Shown here in pieces: positions 1 to 9,479 of a stretch of 42,956 nucleotides of DNA. A program made the translations under genes and the position numbers. Each line of letters begins with the position of its first letter. The stretch's first letter is position 1. Below the pieces are notes generated by a model. The model saw only the letters and a list, made by a program, of their open reading frames with translations. It had not been told where the DNA came from and searched no databases. Source of the stretch: Zygnema cylindricum (lineage: Eukaryota; Streptophyta; Zygnematophyceae; Zygnematales; Zygnemataceae); NCBI GenBank assembly GCA_037447655.1, contig JBBHKE010000295.1:191710-234665 (forward strand), in the 5' to 3' direction.

Positions 1-283
1 TCCTCCCCCTCCCCCTCCCACCTGTCAGAAGTGACAAAAATGACAGGAATTCCCGTCTCATTTGCCGCAAACTCCAATAGTTTCAAAATGAATGAATCAT
101 GGAACTCCTCTCCCGTACAGTTTTCAATAAAAGACGACGGAGCTTTCCGTAATACATCGATGGATCCAATAATAAGTTTTGGCTGCCTTCCCGAATTAAA
201 AATAAAAATTAAAAAAAAAAAGGAAAAAAAAGGGGGGGAAAGGAAAGAAAAGAAAAGAAAAAAGGAAAAAGAAGAAAAAACGA

Positions 284-316
<33 letters not shown>

Positions 317-603
317 GGGTCATTTAGTTTAGCTTTCTACTTTTTTATATAATAGCGAATAAAAAAAGTTAGAAAAATAGTTCAAAAAAAAGTTCGACTA
401 TATGAAAAAAAACTATATCGGGTACAATATGGGAATGTGTATAAATATATACAATATGGGAATATGTGTTAGATGTATAAATTACCATTAATTTTTGTTG
501 GCGTTAGGTCCTTGAACCTAAAATAGAATTAATAACAGTACCTAAAATAGAGTTAATAACAGTACCTAAAATAGAGTTAATAACAGCATTTTATACCTTA
601 CAC
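1..603. other. Gene-free AT-rich leader
   Basis: No gene is supported here. Positions 194-318 are a long A-rich purine tract. It gives rise to a lysine-rich 98-codon open frame (31-327) that I regard as low-complexity noise. The part after 330 is AT-rich with TATA-like runs. The stretch just before 604 resembles the stretch before the TIR element at 41240 (shared words such as gttagatgtataaa and a gcttaggtcc-like block), so it is probably an old remnant of the same repeat context. Confidence 0.5.
517..588. repeat. Three tandem copies of a 24-bp unit
   Basis: The unit begins cctaaaatagagttaataac and repeats at 517-540, 541-564 and 565-588 with one or two differences per copy. It ends about 15 bases before the TIR element at 604. 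No coding potential. Confidence 0.9.
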
Positions 604-789
604 TACACCTTGAATCGTTATTAGCCTTATGTACGCTATATCGGCACCCCAAAATTTTGACATTGATACCACACTATTTAAGGACGTGGACCATAATCTG
701 CCACGTCTCCTGGCACTAAATTAGAATGAATGACACTAATTAATATTTGACACTAATAATTCTATAGTCTAATAACAATTCACGGTGTA
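604..789. mobile_element. Short TIR element (MITE), TACACC family
   Basis: The left end reads TACACCTTGAATCGTTATTA and the right end is the inverse complement of TACACCGTGAATTGTTATTA. The element is 186 bp. Its interior matches the element at 9274-9476 in the opposite orientation (shared blocks around gccacgtctcc and ggcaccccaaaattttgaca). The outermost TA at both ends is probably the target duplication, as in Tc1/mariner-like elements. There is no coding capacity. This is one of at least twelve family members in the window. Confidence 0.85.
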
Positions 790-829
790 CTCGATTCTTC
801 ACACTTAATAGCGAATCACGGTATAATTT

Positions 830-1136
830 TCGAAAAATAGTTCAGAAAATAGACTCAAAAAAAAGGTTACTAAAAAAGTTTGAAGAACAGACAAAAGAAA
901 CAGCCTGAAAAATGGTTCAAAAATAAGTCCAAAAAACAGGTTTAAAAAAACAGTTCTAAAAAATAGTTCCAAAAAATAGTTCCAAAAATAGTTCTAAAAA
1001 ATAGTTCAAAAAAATAGTTCAAAGAATAGTTCAAAAAAATAGCTCAAAAAATAGTTCAAAAAATAGTTCAAAAAAATAGTCCAAAAAAACAGTTAGTTCT
1101 AAAAAATAGTTCAAAAAAAATAGTTCGAAAATAAAT
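830..1136. repeat. A-rich tandem array of a ~12-13 bp unit (aaaaaatagttc)
   Basis: About twenty imperfect copies of aaaaaatagttc run through this block. Read on the - strand they encode the FELFF-like tail of the long open frame at 1031-2317. I think that tail is intron or intergenic sequence, because a good splice donor lies at 1138/1137 just before the array. Confidence 0.75.
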
Positions 1137-1138
1137 AC

Positions 1139-2307
1139 CTGGAACACATTTTGCAATGCCGATTTTCCCAAAATTCGAATCAAAAAAATCGACCAAGCGG
1201 TCGAAGAATCCGCAACACCTGCCCAAATTCTCTCCTCTCCCTCTCCCTCTCCCGTGCCTCCCTTCTCCCTCTTCTTTCCTCTTTTCCTCCAACCCTCCTG
1301 TATTCTAAAAACCTCTTTAGCCAATCCCAGGCTCAATACTGATTCTAATTCCCAATCCACTACCTCTCCTTCTAAAACTTGGTTTTCCGAAGCATTCCCT
1401 CTCCCTCTACCCCTTTTCATCTTATAACTCTCCAACGGATTACCTTCCGTGCCTTCTTTCTCTCTCTCCTCTATCTCTCTTAGTTCTATTTTAGAATTAT
1501 ACACATTTTTTCTGCCCTTAAGAACATTGTTTACCCAAATATTATTTTTCCCTACCTCCTCTGGCCTCAAAACTTCCTCCACTCGAATTTTTTTTACCGC
1601 TTTTTGCCACAAAATCGAAGTTAATTCCTCGTCTTTTCCCAAAAAAATCTCGTCTTTTCCAGAAAAAATCTCGTCTTTTCCAAAAAAAAAATCGTCTTTT
1701 TTACGAAACAGTGCTCCATTCAAATCCTCGTTCTCTCCCTTCTCTTCCCACTCCTTAAAAAGCTCTAAAATTGCACCAGAAATAGCGTGGTTCAAATTTA
1801 TTTTTTTAAATGTTGTCGATCCTCCTAACCTTCGCTTAAAAATTGCATGTAAAGCTAAAGTCTCTAAACTTCTCTCTATCTTTTCTCTTATCCTCTCCAC
1901 ACTCAGCCTCCCTTCTCTCTCCTCTTTCTCCTCAACCCTACCTAAAATCTTTCCCGTCACATCACTTTCCTCCACTTTTCCTAACCTTCCTCTTTCTACG
2001 CAACATTCCTCTTTTTTTCGACCCCAAAACTCCTCATTTGTCACTCTATCTCTTTCAACAGTCTGTTCTTTTTCAGAAATTTCAAGTTTTTTCCCATTCT
2101 GAAAATCATTTTTCGGACATTCATCTCTCTCCGATACATTTTTTGAATCTAAAACTCGGTTTTTGTCTCCACTTTCCGATAAATTCGATCCGGAAATCGA
2201 CAACCAGGATTGAAAATCTCCACTAGTAAAAAAATTGAAATTTTGAGCTTCAAGATTGAGATACGCAACTGAATGAGGATAATTTTTCCACTCATTTTTT
2301 ATCAAAC
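1139..2307 (-). CDS. Predicted internal exon of an unrecognised, highly charged protein
   Basis: A 1.2 kb open frame on the - strand is the longest in the window and far longer than chance in such AT-rich DNA. A splice acceptor (gcggtcag then exon at 2307, after a pyrimidine-rich stretch) and a donor (CCAG then gtattt at 1138) bracket it. The exon would enter in phase 1 and leave in phase 0 with 389 full codons. The product is rich in Glu, Lys and Arg. It has a short internal repeat of the type FGKDEIF (three copies, near the middle), a basic RGRGRG patch and coiled-coil-like EK runs. The frame opens with a non-ATG codon, so it is not a first exon. I do not recognise a family. The pyrimidine tracts are on the + strand of low-complexity DNA, which lowers confidence. 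An alternative is a fortuitous open frame in purine-rich sequence. Confidence 0.4.
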
Positions 2308-2629
2308 CTGACCGCAAAAAACAAAGTGAAAATCAAAATCTGAATGAGAAAAGAGATGTAGAGGGAGATGTAGAGGGAGAGGGAGAGGGTATAAACAGGT
2401 AATTTGAAAACTGGGTCAATTATAAAAAGGGACAGACGCAGAAAGAGAGAGAGACTCATTGTATTTAGGAGACCCTGTAAATCGAAGTGACAGAGGTGAT
2501 GAGAGACAGAGAGAGGGAGAGGAGGAGAGGGAGAGGGAGGGAAGGGAGAGGAGAGGGAGAGAGAAGGCGTTCATCTATCAAACCTTCAATCAAAGTCCGT
2601 TTTCCTGTCACGAGGCCCGTGAAGAATCA
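2308..2629. other. Purine-rich (GAGAGG) low-complexity spacer, possible intron
   Basis: On the + strand this is GA-rich (about 2490-2570), which makes a strong pyrimidine tract on the - strand just upstream of the acceptor at 2308. This fits an intron of the minus-strand candidate gene. Nothing else is seen. Confidence 0.4.
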
Positions 2630-2947
2630 TTATTCGATGTGGATTCGATAATTCTCAAAAGTTCGAATAACTATTTCGGGAACTGGTTGGGGTACAATTG
2701 ACCATCGCCTTTTTTTTTGCATCTTTTCCCTCACATTTTTGTTAGAAAAATCATCCCCATTTATACCCAAAAAATTTCCTTCGAGTGGCCAATCTGGCCC
2801 AACAACATTCGAAGAATTTGTTGAAAATTTTTCCTTCTCTCTCTCTACTTTCTCTCTTTCTCTCTCTACTCTCTCCTCTAAATTTGAAGATTTGTGCAGA
2901 TTTTTTTCGTTTCCGAAAGTTATTTGACGAAATTTGTAAACAAATTC
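2630..2947 (-). CDS. Second candidate exon of the same unrecognised minus-strand gene
   Basis: An acceptor (tttgtttgcag, then exon from 2947) opens a frame that runs to a stop at 2630-2632. It encodes about 105 residues with an ERVEREREKVEREKEK charged helix, then a stretch containing GPDWPLEGNFLGINGDD. Composition matches the exon at 1139-2307. I found no donor in the phase needed to join to 2307 (the GT sites I see leave phase 0 or 2), so either it is a terminal exon of a different gene or the model is wrong. No family is recognised. Confidence 0.25.
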   Translation of the reverse strand, partial: EFVYKFRQITFGNEKNLHKSSNLEERVEREREKVEREKEKFSTNSSNVVGPDWPLEGNFLGINGDDFSNKNVREKMQKKRRWSIVPQPVPEIVIRTFENYRIHIE

Positions 2948-3873
2948 CTGCAAACAAAAATGCATGAAGATGTGTGACGTCACAAAGATTACGAATAGGA
3001 AAAAAAAATAGTAAATAGAAAATAGCAAATAGTAAATATAGCAATAAAATGTGAAAAAAAATTATGCAAACAAATGAACTGAAAATTTGTAAAGCCATAG
3101 AAGTTACTAATAATAAAAAAACAATAACAAAAAATAAAAATGTAGTGTTATTGAGCTTGTTTTCAAAGGGTCTAAAAGTACACAAATTCGTGCCAAGGAT
3201 TTTAATTTCCTTCAAATTATAGTCACAACAATATTTTCCCCACCTTGTTTTTTTTCTCCACTTTTTTTTTTTCATTGAAGAATATTTGACAAGAAAATTA
3301 AAGAAAAAGCTGAATCACGTTCGTTTTGCTTAAAACTATATTTGAGCCAAAAAAAACCACATTGCATTCAAGAATTTGTTAACGAACATTCAAACATAAA
3401 ACCCTAAAAAAAATGATAAAAAGAATATATTCTAGTTTAAAAACAACCAGTTAAGAGTCTTCAGGGTTTTTAACAGTTTTTCAGGGCTTTTCAGGGTTTT
3501 CTACATTAAAAATCATGATTTTACAACACAATGAGAAGATGAAAAAAAGATGACAACTTATGCAAATTAAATTCCTTTAAGAGAAAAATAGTACATTTGA
3601 GTACTTTCAAACTTTCAGTTTTCAATGCCATATTTGATACAAGTCCTCTATACACAAAATGTAAAACAATTAAGTTACAGCTTTCGTCACTATTAGAATT
3701 AGTGAATTATTAGTGTTAACACTTTATTGGAAATATCTACACTTAATCATGTTTCTACAACTCATTATGACCTATTTCCCTAAGTGATGTTACGATTTAA
3801 AACTTATGTTAATCCAATAGGTTGTTATTTTGAATAAAAAAAGCAGCACTCAAATTATTTTTATTAACTCCAC
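2948..3873. other. AT-rich stretch without a recognisable gene
   Basis: No gene or clear element is seen. Around 3465-3500 there are three or four copies of a ttttcagggttt-like motif. The remainder is AT-rich with short homopolymers. Confidence 0.5.
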
Positions 3874-4077
3874 TACACCGCCCATCGTTACTATAGTTAA
3901 CAACACTAATTCGGTCGCGACTTTTTTTCGCCGAAAAATCATAAAATAGTGTTAACAACGCTATTTATGGAAGTGGACTAAATCTGGCCACGTCTCCTTG
4001 CACTAAATTAGTATTATGCATTATAATTTCGTACTAACACTAATAAATCTTGAACTCTAATAACTATGGGCGGTGTA
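3874..4077. mobile_element. TIR element (MITE), TACACCGCCC subtype
   Basis: The left end TACACCGCCCATCGTTA pairs with the right end TAACTATGGGCGGTGTA. The palindrome runs three more bases outward on each side (CAC and GTG). Length is 204 bp. The interior carries gccacgtctcctt and cactaaattag blocks shared with the elements at 604 and 9274, so it is a sequence variant of the same family. There is no coding frame. Confidence 0.85.
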
Positions 4078-4095
4078 GTGATCTAGACTAGTGGT

Positions 4096-4275
4096 TACAC
4101 TGCCCATCGCTGTTAATTTTAATAACACTAATTTTAGCATTATACATTCTCGTTCCGCAGTATTATTTATTTGAGTGGCCTACAACGAGATACGTGGCAA
4201 AACATATGTTAATGTGGTCGATACTAATAAAGTGTTAACACCAATGATTCACTAACTCTAATAACGATGGGCGCA
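4096..4275. mobile_element. Degenerate second copy of the TACACCGCCC subtype
   Basis: It starts TTACACTGCCCATCGCTG and ends with an inverse copy, TAACGATGGGCG, after which the terminal GTGTA is lost. It lies only 18 bp from the preceding element, so one may have inserted beside the other. The interior has the same tandem CTAAT words. Confidence 0.65.
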
Positions 4276-4391
4276 GAAGGTTTTTGAAGGAAATCTGAAA
4301 GGGTGTGGAAAAAAAAATTGTTGCAAAGATTTAGGGTTTCCTGGAAATTTAATGAATACTTAGGAGCCTTAAAAATTGCTGCGGGGTTACA

Positions 4392-4573
4392 AAACCCTAA
4401 AATAAACCCTAAAAAACCCTAAAAAAGTAAAAAACCCTAAAATCCCCTAAAAAACCCTAAAATTTGGTTATTTCCATGGGGAATGGCGTATGGTTTAAGG
4501 CTTAAGGTGTAGGGGTTTGAGTATAGAATTCAGAGTATAGTGTTTAGGGTTTAGGGTAGGTTTAGGGTTTAAG
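4392..4573. repeat. Interstitial telomere-like repeats in inverted orientation
   Basis: Positions 4392-4462 hold six or so spaced CCCTAAA units. After about 80 bp, 4540-4573 holds four TTTAGGG units in the other orientation. The units are degenerate and separated by A runs. This is the TTTAGGG telomere type, but it is internal, not a chromosome end. The inverted layout could form a hairpin or mark an old end-to-end join. Confidence 0.7.
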
Positions 4574-4579
4574 ACTTAT

Positions 4580-5383
4580 GGATCTTTTTTAACACACTGT
4601 ATAGTCACAGGCTGAGAAAATGATGAAAGATACAAACATTTCACAAAAGCGACAAGAAAAAAAAAAAAAAAAACCTGGAAAAGAAGTAAAAATAAAAAAA
4701 TGAAGTACCTTTTGCAAACATTTTGTTGTCCGATTTTGAATGCTTATTCTCATGAACATCATATCTCCTTTGTGGAATAAATGGAAGGAAAGGGAGGGAA
4801 AGAGAGTGAAAAAATACTATCGCCACATGTTGTTTTGATCAAGTTCCTTGCAAAGATAAGTGAAGGAAAGTACAAAAGTACAACCCTAACTTTGAGCGCT
4901 ACTTATTCTAAGTCTCATTTGGTTTCTTTCGAGGAGATCAATGTTTGACAAACGCCATTTGTCGCTTGAAACGAGAATAAAGCTCACAATTTTTTATTTT
5001 TAATTCAACCGTTAATTCGTGCGCACTATATTTCGAACTATTCTCCTTCTCTTCCTAGAATTACAATAATACTACTGGTACAATTATTTTAACTGTTTTT
5101 CTCTATATGAAATTGCATGGCTTACAATCCGACATTATTCTTGATTTTTACTATCTTTTTGATATCTTTCACAAACTAGGTCTCCATTCATTATTCACTT
5201 ATGGTTGCTTTTCAAATGCACGCACTGAATTGTATTTCGAGTTTTTCACACGTGTTGTATTTTTAAGTATTTTTGAAGATTTCTTTACCGTTCTTCTCTG
5301 TTGAGGAGCGTGACTAGCCGCGTAGCGTAGCGTGACGCGTACTGAGTAAAATTTTGCAAAACGTCGAAAAGTACGCTGCACTA
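4580..5383. other. Gene-free AT-rich stretch
   Basis: No gene or element boundary is recognised. Several ~65-codon open frames are present on both strands, but none shows a domain, splice sites or biased composition. Confidence 0.45.
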
Positions 5384-5433
5384 TTAGGGTACGTCCCCGT
5401 GTAATCGGTACTTTGATAAAGTATTTTGGACTG

Positions 5434-6063
5434 TACACCGCGAATCGTAATTAGAGTAGTGAAAAAATTAGAGTAAAAAAACAAAAAAAAAACAATTAGA
5501 GTAATGAACTCTAATTTATGTGATAGAACTTTTTCACAGTCGAAGTTTACTCTAATTTATTTAAGTACTCTATATTGGGTTATGTCGGCAATAAATATCC
5601 GCGCTGAAATTATAAGCACTAAACTACGTGGTCGTACAAAATCTGTCAGTCCGTATAGTTTTGACGTCATTATGACGCTAGTATTATTTGTCGCGCTGAA
5701 TGTCAGTTAGTGTTCACACTGACGACGATGCTGTCGACGGACGAGAGTTATGCGAACGGCTTTTTTTCGATGTGATTAATTTTTCGCTTAGTCCGATTTC
5801 ACGTGCGAGCGCGATTGTATTAAATCATTATTTGTACTTTTTTTACTTTTTTACTTAAAAAAGTACAGTTTTGCACGGTCGAACTTCGTCCGTACTCCAT
5901 ACTATTTAAAAAGAACCTATATTACAATTCTGTTACGCTAATTAAACTTACCTAAATTAGAATAATGAAAGAATTAGAATCATTTACTCTATTTTATGTC
6001 ATAGTGTCGAAATTTCGAGCGACCGAATTAGAGTAATTTACTCTAATTACGATTCGCGGTGTA
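5434..6063. mobile_element. Long-form TACACCG TIR element nested in copy A
   Basis: The ends are a perfect 23-bp inverted repeat beginning TACACCGCGAATCGTAATTA. Length is 630 bp, the best preserved long-form member here. The interior has a gacgtcattatgacg palindrome and a ttgcacggtcgaac block that recur at 7305-7755, 8680-9270 (reverse) and 9480-10779. It has no long frame. It sits about 47 bp inside the left end of the TTA-flanked transposon, so it inserted later. Confidence 0.9.
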
Positions 6064-6711
6064 CTGTAGTAAAGATTCTCCGTACTACTTTGAAGAGCGT
6101 CCCTATGTGCGAAAATGAAATCGGAACTTTGAAATGTGACGGTTGTAGACGTAAGTACAACTTGTGACGATTGAAGCCGACTACGAAACTTCCGGCGATT
6201 GGTGACGCCAACAAAAACTAACAGCGACAGTGGTACGTCTAGATTTTTAAGAAATTGTAGATGTTTAGGGTTTGGTGACATTGTGACGTCATGCTCACTT
6301 GTGACAACGTCGGCGTCACTGATTCAATAACTTTCCGCCATGGTTTCTCGATTTCGTTTTTTCTACTTTTCTCACTCGATTTGCCATAAAAAAAAAACCT
6401 AAAAATTGTCAAAAATAATATTTTTAAAATATCTTTCATTTTATACCAATATTGTCGTGTCTCATTCTAAAAAGTGTGAGATAAAAGCGATGGTGTGAGA
6501 GGGAGAGGGGGGAGGCGACGACACCGCAAAATATTGCAAAGGACCCCATGAATGAAAGTGGAGGTCCAAGACCCCTGCAATTTTTTTCCGTACATGCTCG
6601 TGACGGGCATGGAGAAAAATAGAGAGGACTCTCCCTCGTCCTAAAATTTTCCCACTCTTGTGGCACGTGCGTGGGTCGTTTTTCATTCGCTGTTTGGGCG
6701 GTACTTGAACT

Positions 6712-6736
6712 AAAATCACCCCCTCGAGGTGATTTT
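6712..6736. repeat. Near-perfect palindrome, copy A
   Basis: AAAATCACC and GGTGATTTT flank a CTCGAG-containing centre. The same palindrome occurs at 8280-8303 in the diverged sister element, at a matching place close to its end. Conservation while the flanks diverged suggests a functional site, such as a transposase or transcription-factor binding site, or a hairpin. Confidence 0.8.
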
Positions 6737-7304
6737 GGATGAAGTTTTTTTTTGGGCTGGATTCTCTTGCCCGGAGGTCGAAAAAGGGAAAACGCCAAAA
6801 TGCGTTCACATGACGACAAACACGCCGTACATCCAAAGTAAAAATTCACGTTCACTCTACTTTGGTAAAAATGATTTTTCGTACGGCTAAAGTTTTTGTC
6901 AAAGTTCCCTGAATTTTAGGGCAAAAAGAGAGAGAAAAGTAGGTACTTTAATACATGGGGACGTACCCTTAAACAATAGCATCGCTATTAATACTTTACG
7001 TTGTCTGCCCTAAGCGATGCAAGCTTGTTTTTTTAGTAAAGACTCTTCGTACTATTTTTCAGGGTGTTCCAATGTGCAAAAACTAAGGGAACTTTCCCAT
7101 GTAACCAAAACTTAATCTTGCTACTGTCTTTAGCGAAGATTTTTCGTACTACTTTCAAAGCAATCCGATATAAAGAAATGAAATCGTTACTTTAGATTGT
7201 GGCGGATGTAGACGTGGGTGTAATTTGTGACGTTTGTCAACGACTACAAAACTCGCGACAATTGATGACATTTACAAAACAACGACGGTTGTAAACGTCT
7301 ACAG

Positions 7305-7755
7305 TACACCGCTAATCAGGGTAAAAAAATTAAAAAAAAAGTAATTAGAGTTATTAATTCTAACTCCAATTTGGGTTTCTTTCCGTACTAAATATCCGCG
7401 CTGATATCTTTACTCTAAATTAGGTACACGTACATAATCTGACAAAACGTACAATTTCACGTCATTATGACATTAGCAATACGCGGTTTTTGAAAATGCA
7501 TTACATGATAACGACCTGTATTAAATAATTTTTTGTACTTTTTTAGTTAATGAAGTACAATTTTGCACGGTCAAAGATCAACCGTACGCCACACTATTTA
7601 AAACGGCACTATATTAACATTGTTAACGTTGATTCAAAAAGCACCTTAAATAATGTAAAGAATAATTTAGAATTATGAACTCTAATTAGGGTGATAGAGT
7701 CAAAATTTGGGGCAACGGAATTAGCGCAAATACGCTAATTACGATTCGCGGTGTA
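7305..7755. mobile_element. TACACCG TIR element nested in copy B
   Basis: The left end reads TACACCGCTAATCAGGGT and the right end CTAATTACGATTCGCGGTGTA. Length is about 450 bp, with an internal deletion relative to the 630-bp form. It sits where copy A is uninterrupted (compare the sequence near 6238), so copy A gives the empty site. The left TIR is more decayed than the right. Confidence 0.8.
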
Positions 7756-8279
7756 GTTACTTGTGACCTTGTAGAATTGTAGATATTTAGGGTTGGTGAC
7801 ACTTTGACGTCACGCTCAATTATGACAACGTCAATGTCACAAATTCAAAAACATTCCGCCATGGTTTACCGATTTTGTTTTTCGTCCTTTCTCACTCTGC
7901 TTGCTATCAAAATACGAGCAGAGATAGTAAAAAAAAAGTCATTTTTAAAGATGTTTCATTTGATACCATTATTGATGTTTTTTTATAGCAAGAATTGTGA
8001 TATAGACGTGATAGTGGGAGAGGGAGAGAGAGAGATAGACGCAATAGTGGGAGAGAGAGAGAGGCGCTTTCACGGACTTTGCTTTTGCGAAATGGAGTCC
8101 GTTGGTTGAGAACCCTCCACGCCCCCTGTACGGAAAGAAACGCACGGAAAAAAGTCACGCACAAGTTAGAAACGTGAAGAGGATTTTTTTTTTTCCGTTC
8201 TCCACGCACAATTTTTTTCAAAAACCTCCGACACGTGCGACAACATCTGTCTATTAGCTCACATAGAGGAACTTTATTT

Positions 8280-8303
8280 AAAATCACCTCTCGAGGTGAT
8301 TTT
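8280..8303. repeat. Perfect 24-bp palindrome, copy B
   Basis: AAAATCACCTCTCGAGGTGATTTT is a palindrome apart from its central bases, with an XhoI-like CTCGAG core. See the partner at 6712-6736. Confidence 0.85.
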
Positions 8304-8394
8304 ATTAGAAGTTTGAAGATGAGTTGGAAGGACGCCAAAGTGGATCGAAACGCACTAGACGACAAACTGCATCCCGCTTGACGACAAAATGATA

Positions 8395-8650
8395 AAACGA
8401 CATGATAAACCAACACAATAAACGACATGATAAACGGGCATGATAAACCGACATGATAAACGGGCACGATAAACGGGCACGATAAACGGGCTTGATAACC
8501 AGGCATGATATACAGGCACAACAAAAGGGCATGATAGGCATGATACACGAGCCTAATAAACGGGCATGATAAACGGGCACGATAAACGGGCATTATAAAG
8601 GAGTATGATAAACAGACATGATAAACGGCCATGACAAAACATGACGCGGT
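8395..8650. repeat. Minisatellite of gataaacgggca(c/t) units
   Basis: About twenty degenerate 12-bp units of the form gataaacgggcatg or gataaacgggcacg occur in tandem. The long minus-strand frame over it (7907-8671) is a by-product of the repeat. The array ends at a GCCCGTGTAACGAGC hairpin that also ends the elements near 40419 and 40919, so it is likely a subterminal array of a Helitron-like element. Confidence 0.85.
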
Positions 8651-8654
8651 CCAT

Positions 8655-8679
8655 GCCCGTGTAACGAGCATTGATTTAA
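8655..8679 (+). mobile_element. Helitron-like 3' end, truncated
   Basis: The hairpin GCCCGT-GTA-ACGAGC (8655-8669) is followed by ATTGATTTA. At 40905 and 40405 the same hairpin is followed by nine bases and then CTAG-T or CTTA-T. Here the last bases are replaced by a TACACCG element that starts at 8680. See the other two copies for the argument. Confidence 0.5.
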
Positions 8680-9273
8680 TACACCGTAAATTGTATTAGC
8701 TTTTTTAACGCTAATTGCGTCACCCCGAATTTTGACCCTAAAACCTTAAATAGAATAAATAACTCTGTTGGATTGGCACGTAAAGCCGGTCCAATACGGG
8801 GTAGAATATCGAATATCCATACTCGAACCGCTCATAATAAATGGGTACGGACCCGCCAGTCTCTACATCGAGCTGGTGGCACAATGGTAGTGCGTTCGCA
8901 GCTGAAAACAAAGGTCCCAGGTTCGAACCCTGGCAGGCTCAATTTTCCCAAGTGTGGGACATGCGAATTCCGAATTTTTAGGAAATCTAACAAACTCTAA
9001 ATTTTTCTTTACATTATTTAAGGTACTTTTGATTTTCGCGTCAACAACTCTAATATAGTGCCCTTTTAAATAGAGTGGCGTACGGCCAGTGTTTGACTGT
9101 GCAAAACTGTATTTTATTAAGTAAAAGCGTACATAAAAATATTTACTACATGGCGTTATCATGCAACTGCATTTTCACAAACCGCCTACAGCAAACACCA
9201 TAATGACGCGAAAATGTACGTTATTCAGATTCTGTACGGGTACCTAATTTACTATCAAGATATTCACTGTGGA
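8680..9273. mobile_element. Long-form TACACCG TIR element, reverse orientation, interrupted by a SINE-like insert
   Basis: It begins TACACCGTAAATTGTATTAG. From about 9005 onward it matches, in reverse complement, the interior of the long form (cctaaataatgtaaag, ttgcacggtc, gtacatt blocks seen at 7550-7660). The segment from about 8765 to 9000 is foreign and holds the tRNA-like sequence. The expected right terminus is missing, cut by the next element at 9274. Confidence 0.6.
8870..8941 (+). tRNA. tRNA-like sequence (pseudo-tRNA or SINE head)
   Basis: This 72-base block has a 7-bp acceptor stem with one mismatch and one G-T pair, a GCAC/GTGC D stem, an A box TGGCACAATGG (8877-8887), a perfect T stem and loop with B box GGTTCGAACCC (8920-8930), and an A discriminator. 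The anticodon arm does not pair. The loop could be read CTGAAAA (anticodon GAA, Phe) or with CTG, but neither gives a good stem. It is therefore probably a tRNA pseudogene or the polymerase III promoter of a tRNA-derived SINE rather than a working tRNA. It lies inside an interrupted TIR element. Confidence 0.6.
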
Positions 9274-9476
9274 TACACCTTGAATCGTTATTAGCGTATA
9301 GAAATTATTAGTGTAAAGAAAAAATTAGCGTCATTCATTCTAATTTAGTGCTAGGAGACGTGGCAGATTATGGTCATATTCATTAAATAGTGTAATTTAT
9401 TATATTTAAGGTATCAATGTCAAAATTTTGGGGTGCCGATTTAGTGTACATAAGGCTAATAACGATTCATGGTGTA
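9274..9476. mobile_element. Short TIR element, TACACC family
   Basis: Ends TACACCTTGAATCGTTATTA and TAATAACGATTCATGGTGTA are inverted repeats; length is 203 bp. It is the reverse-orientation relative of the element at 604-789. Another family member begins 3 bases after its right end. Confidence 0.9.
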
Positions 9477-9479
9477 GTG

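Larger units (their letters stand above)
5387..6968. mobile_element. TTA-flanked TIR transposon (PIF/Harbinger-like), copy A
   Basis: Left end GGGTACGTCCCCGTGTA and right end TACATGGGGACGTACCC are inverted repeats, and each is flanked directly by TTA (5384-5386 and 6969-6971). A 3-bp TTA duplication is typical of PIF/Harbinger elements. The full length is 1582 bp, of which 630 bp is a later insertion (5434-6063), leaving about 950 bp of host element. No transposase frame is seen, so it is non-autonomous. It carries an AAAATCACC...GGTGATTTT palindrome at 6712-6736 and a GAGAGG tract at 6493-6515. Confidence 0.75.
7035..8380. mobile_element. Diverged sister element, copy B
   Basis: This block runs colinear with 6067-6830 of copy A. 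Shared blocks include tagtaaagactcttcgtac, gacgtcacgctcaattatgac, cattccgccatggttt, the GAGAGA tract, a cacgtgcg block and the terminal palindrome. The opening block tcgtactac is repeated at 7035-7100 and 7131-7200. Identity to A is only moderate, so the copies are old. TTA-flanked ends are not found. It is interrupted by the element at 7305-7755. Confidence 0.6.

Noticed and set aside
31-327. 98-codon Lys-rich frame at the window start
   Set aside because: It is the translation of an A-rich purine tract; no domain, no splice sites.
1449-2226. Long + strand Ser/Phe-rich frames
   Set aside because: They are the antisense reading of the purine-rich minus-strand candidate exon; no splice support.
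6436-6855. Two overlapping minus-strand frames over copy A
   Set aside because: They lie in non-coding TIR element sequence that is shared with copy B, where the frames are not kept.
8395-8650. CRISPR-like array
   Set aside because: The units are contiguous and degenerate with no unique spacers, in a eukaryotic context.
7907-8671. 254-codon minus-strand frame with repeated CLSYPFI-like text
   Set aside because: The repeated protein is a translation of the gataaacgggca minisatellite and neighbouring repeat DNA.
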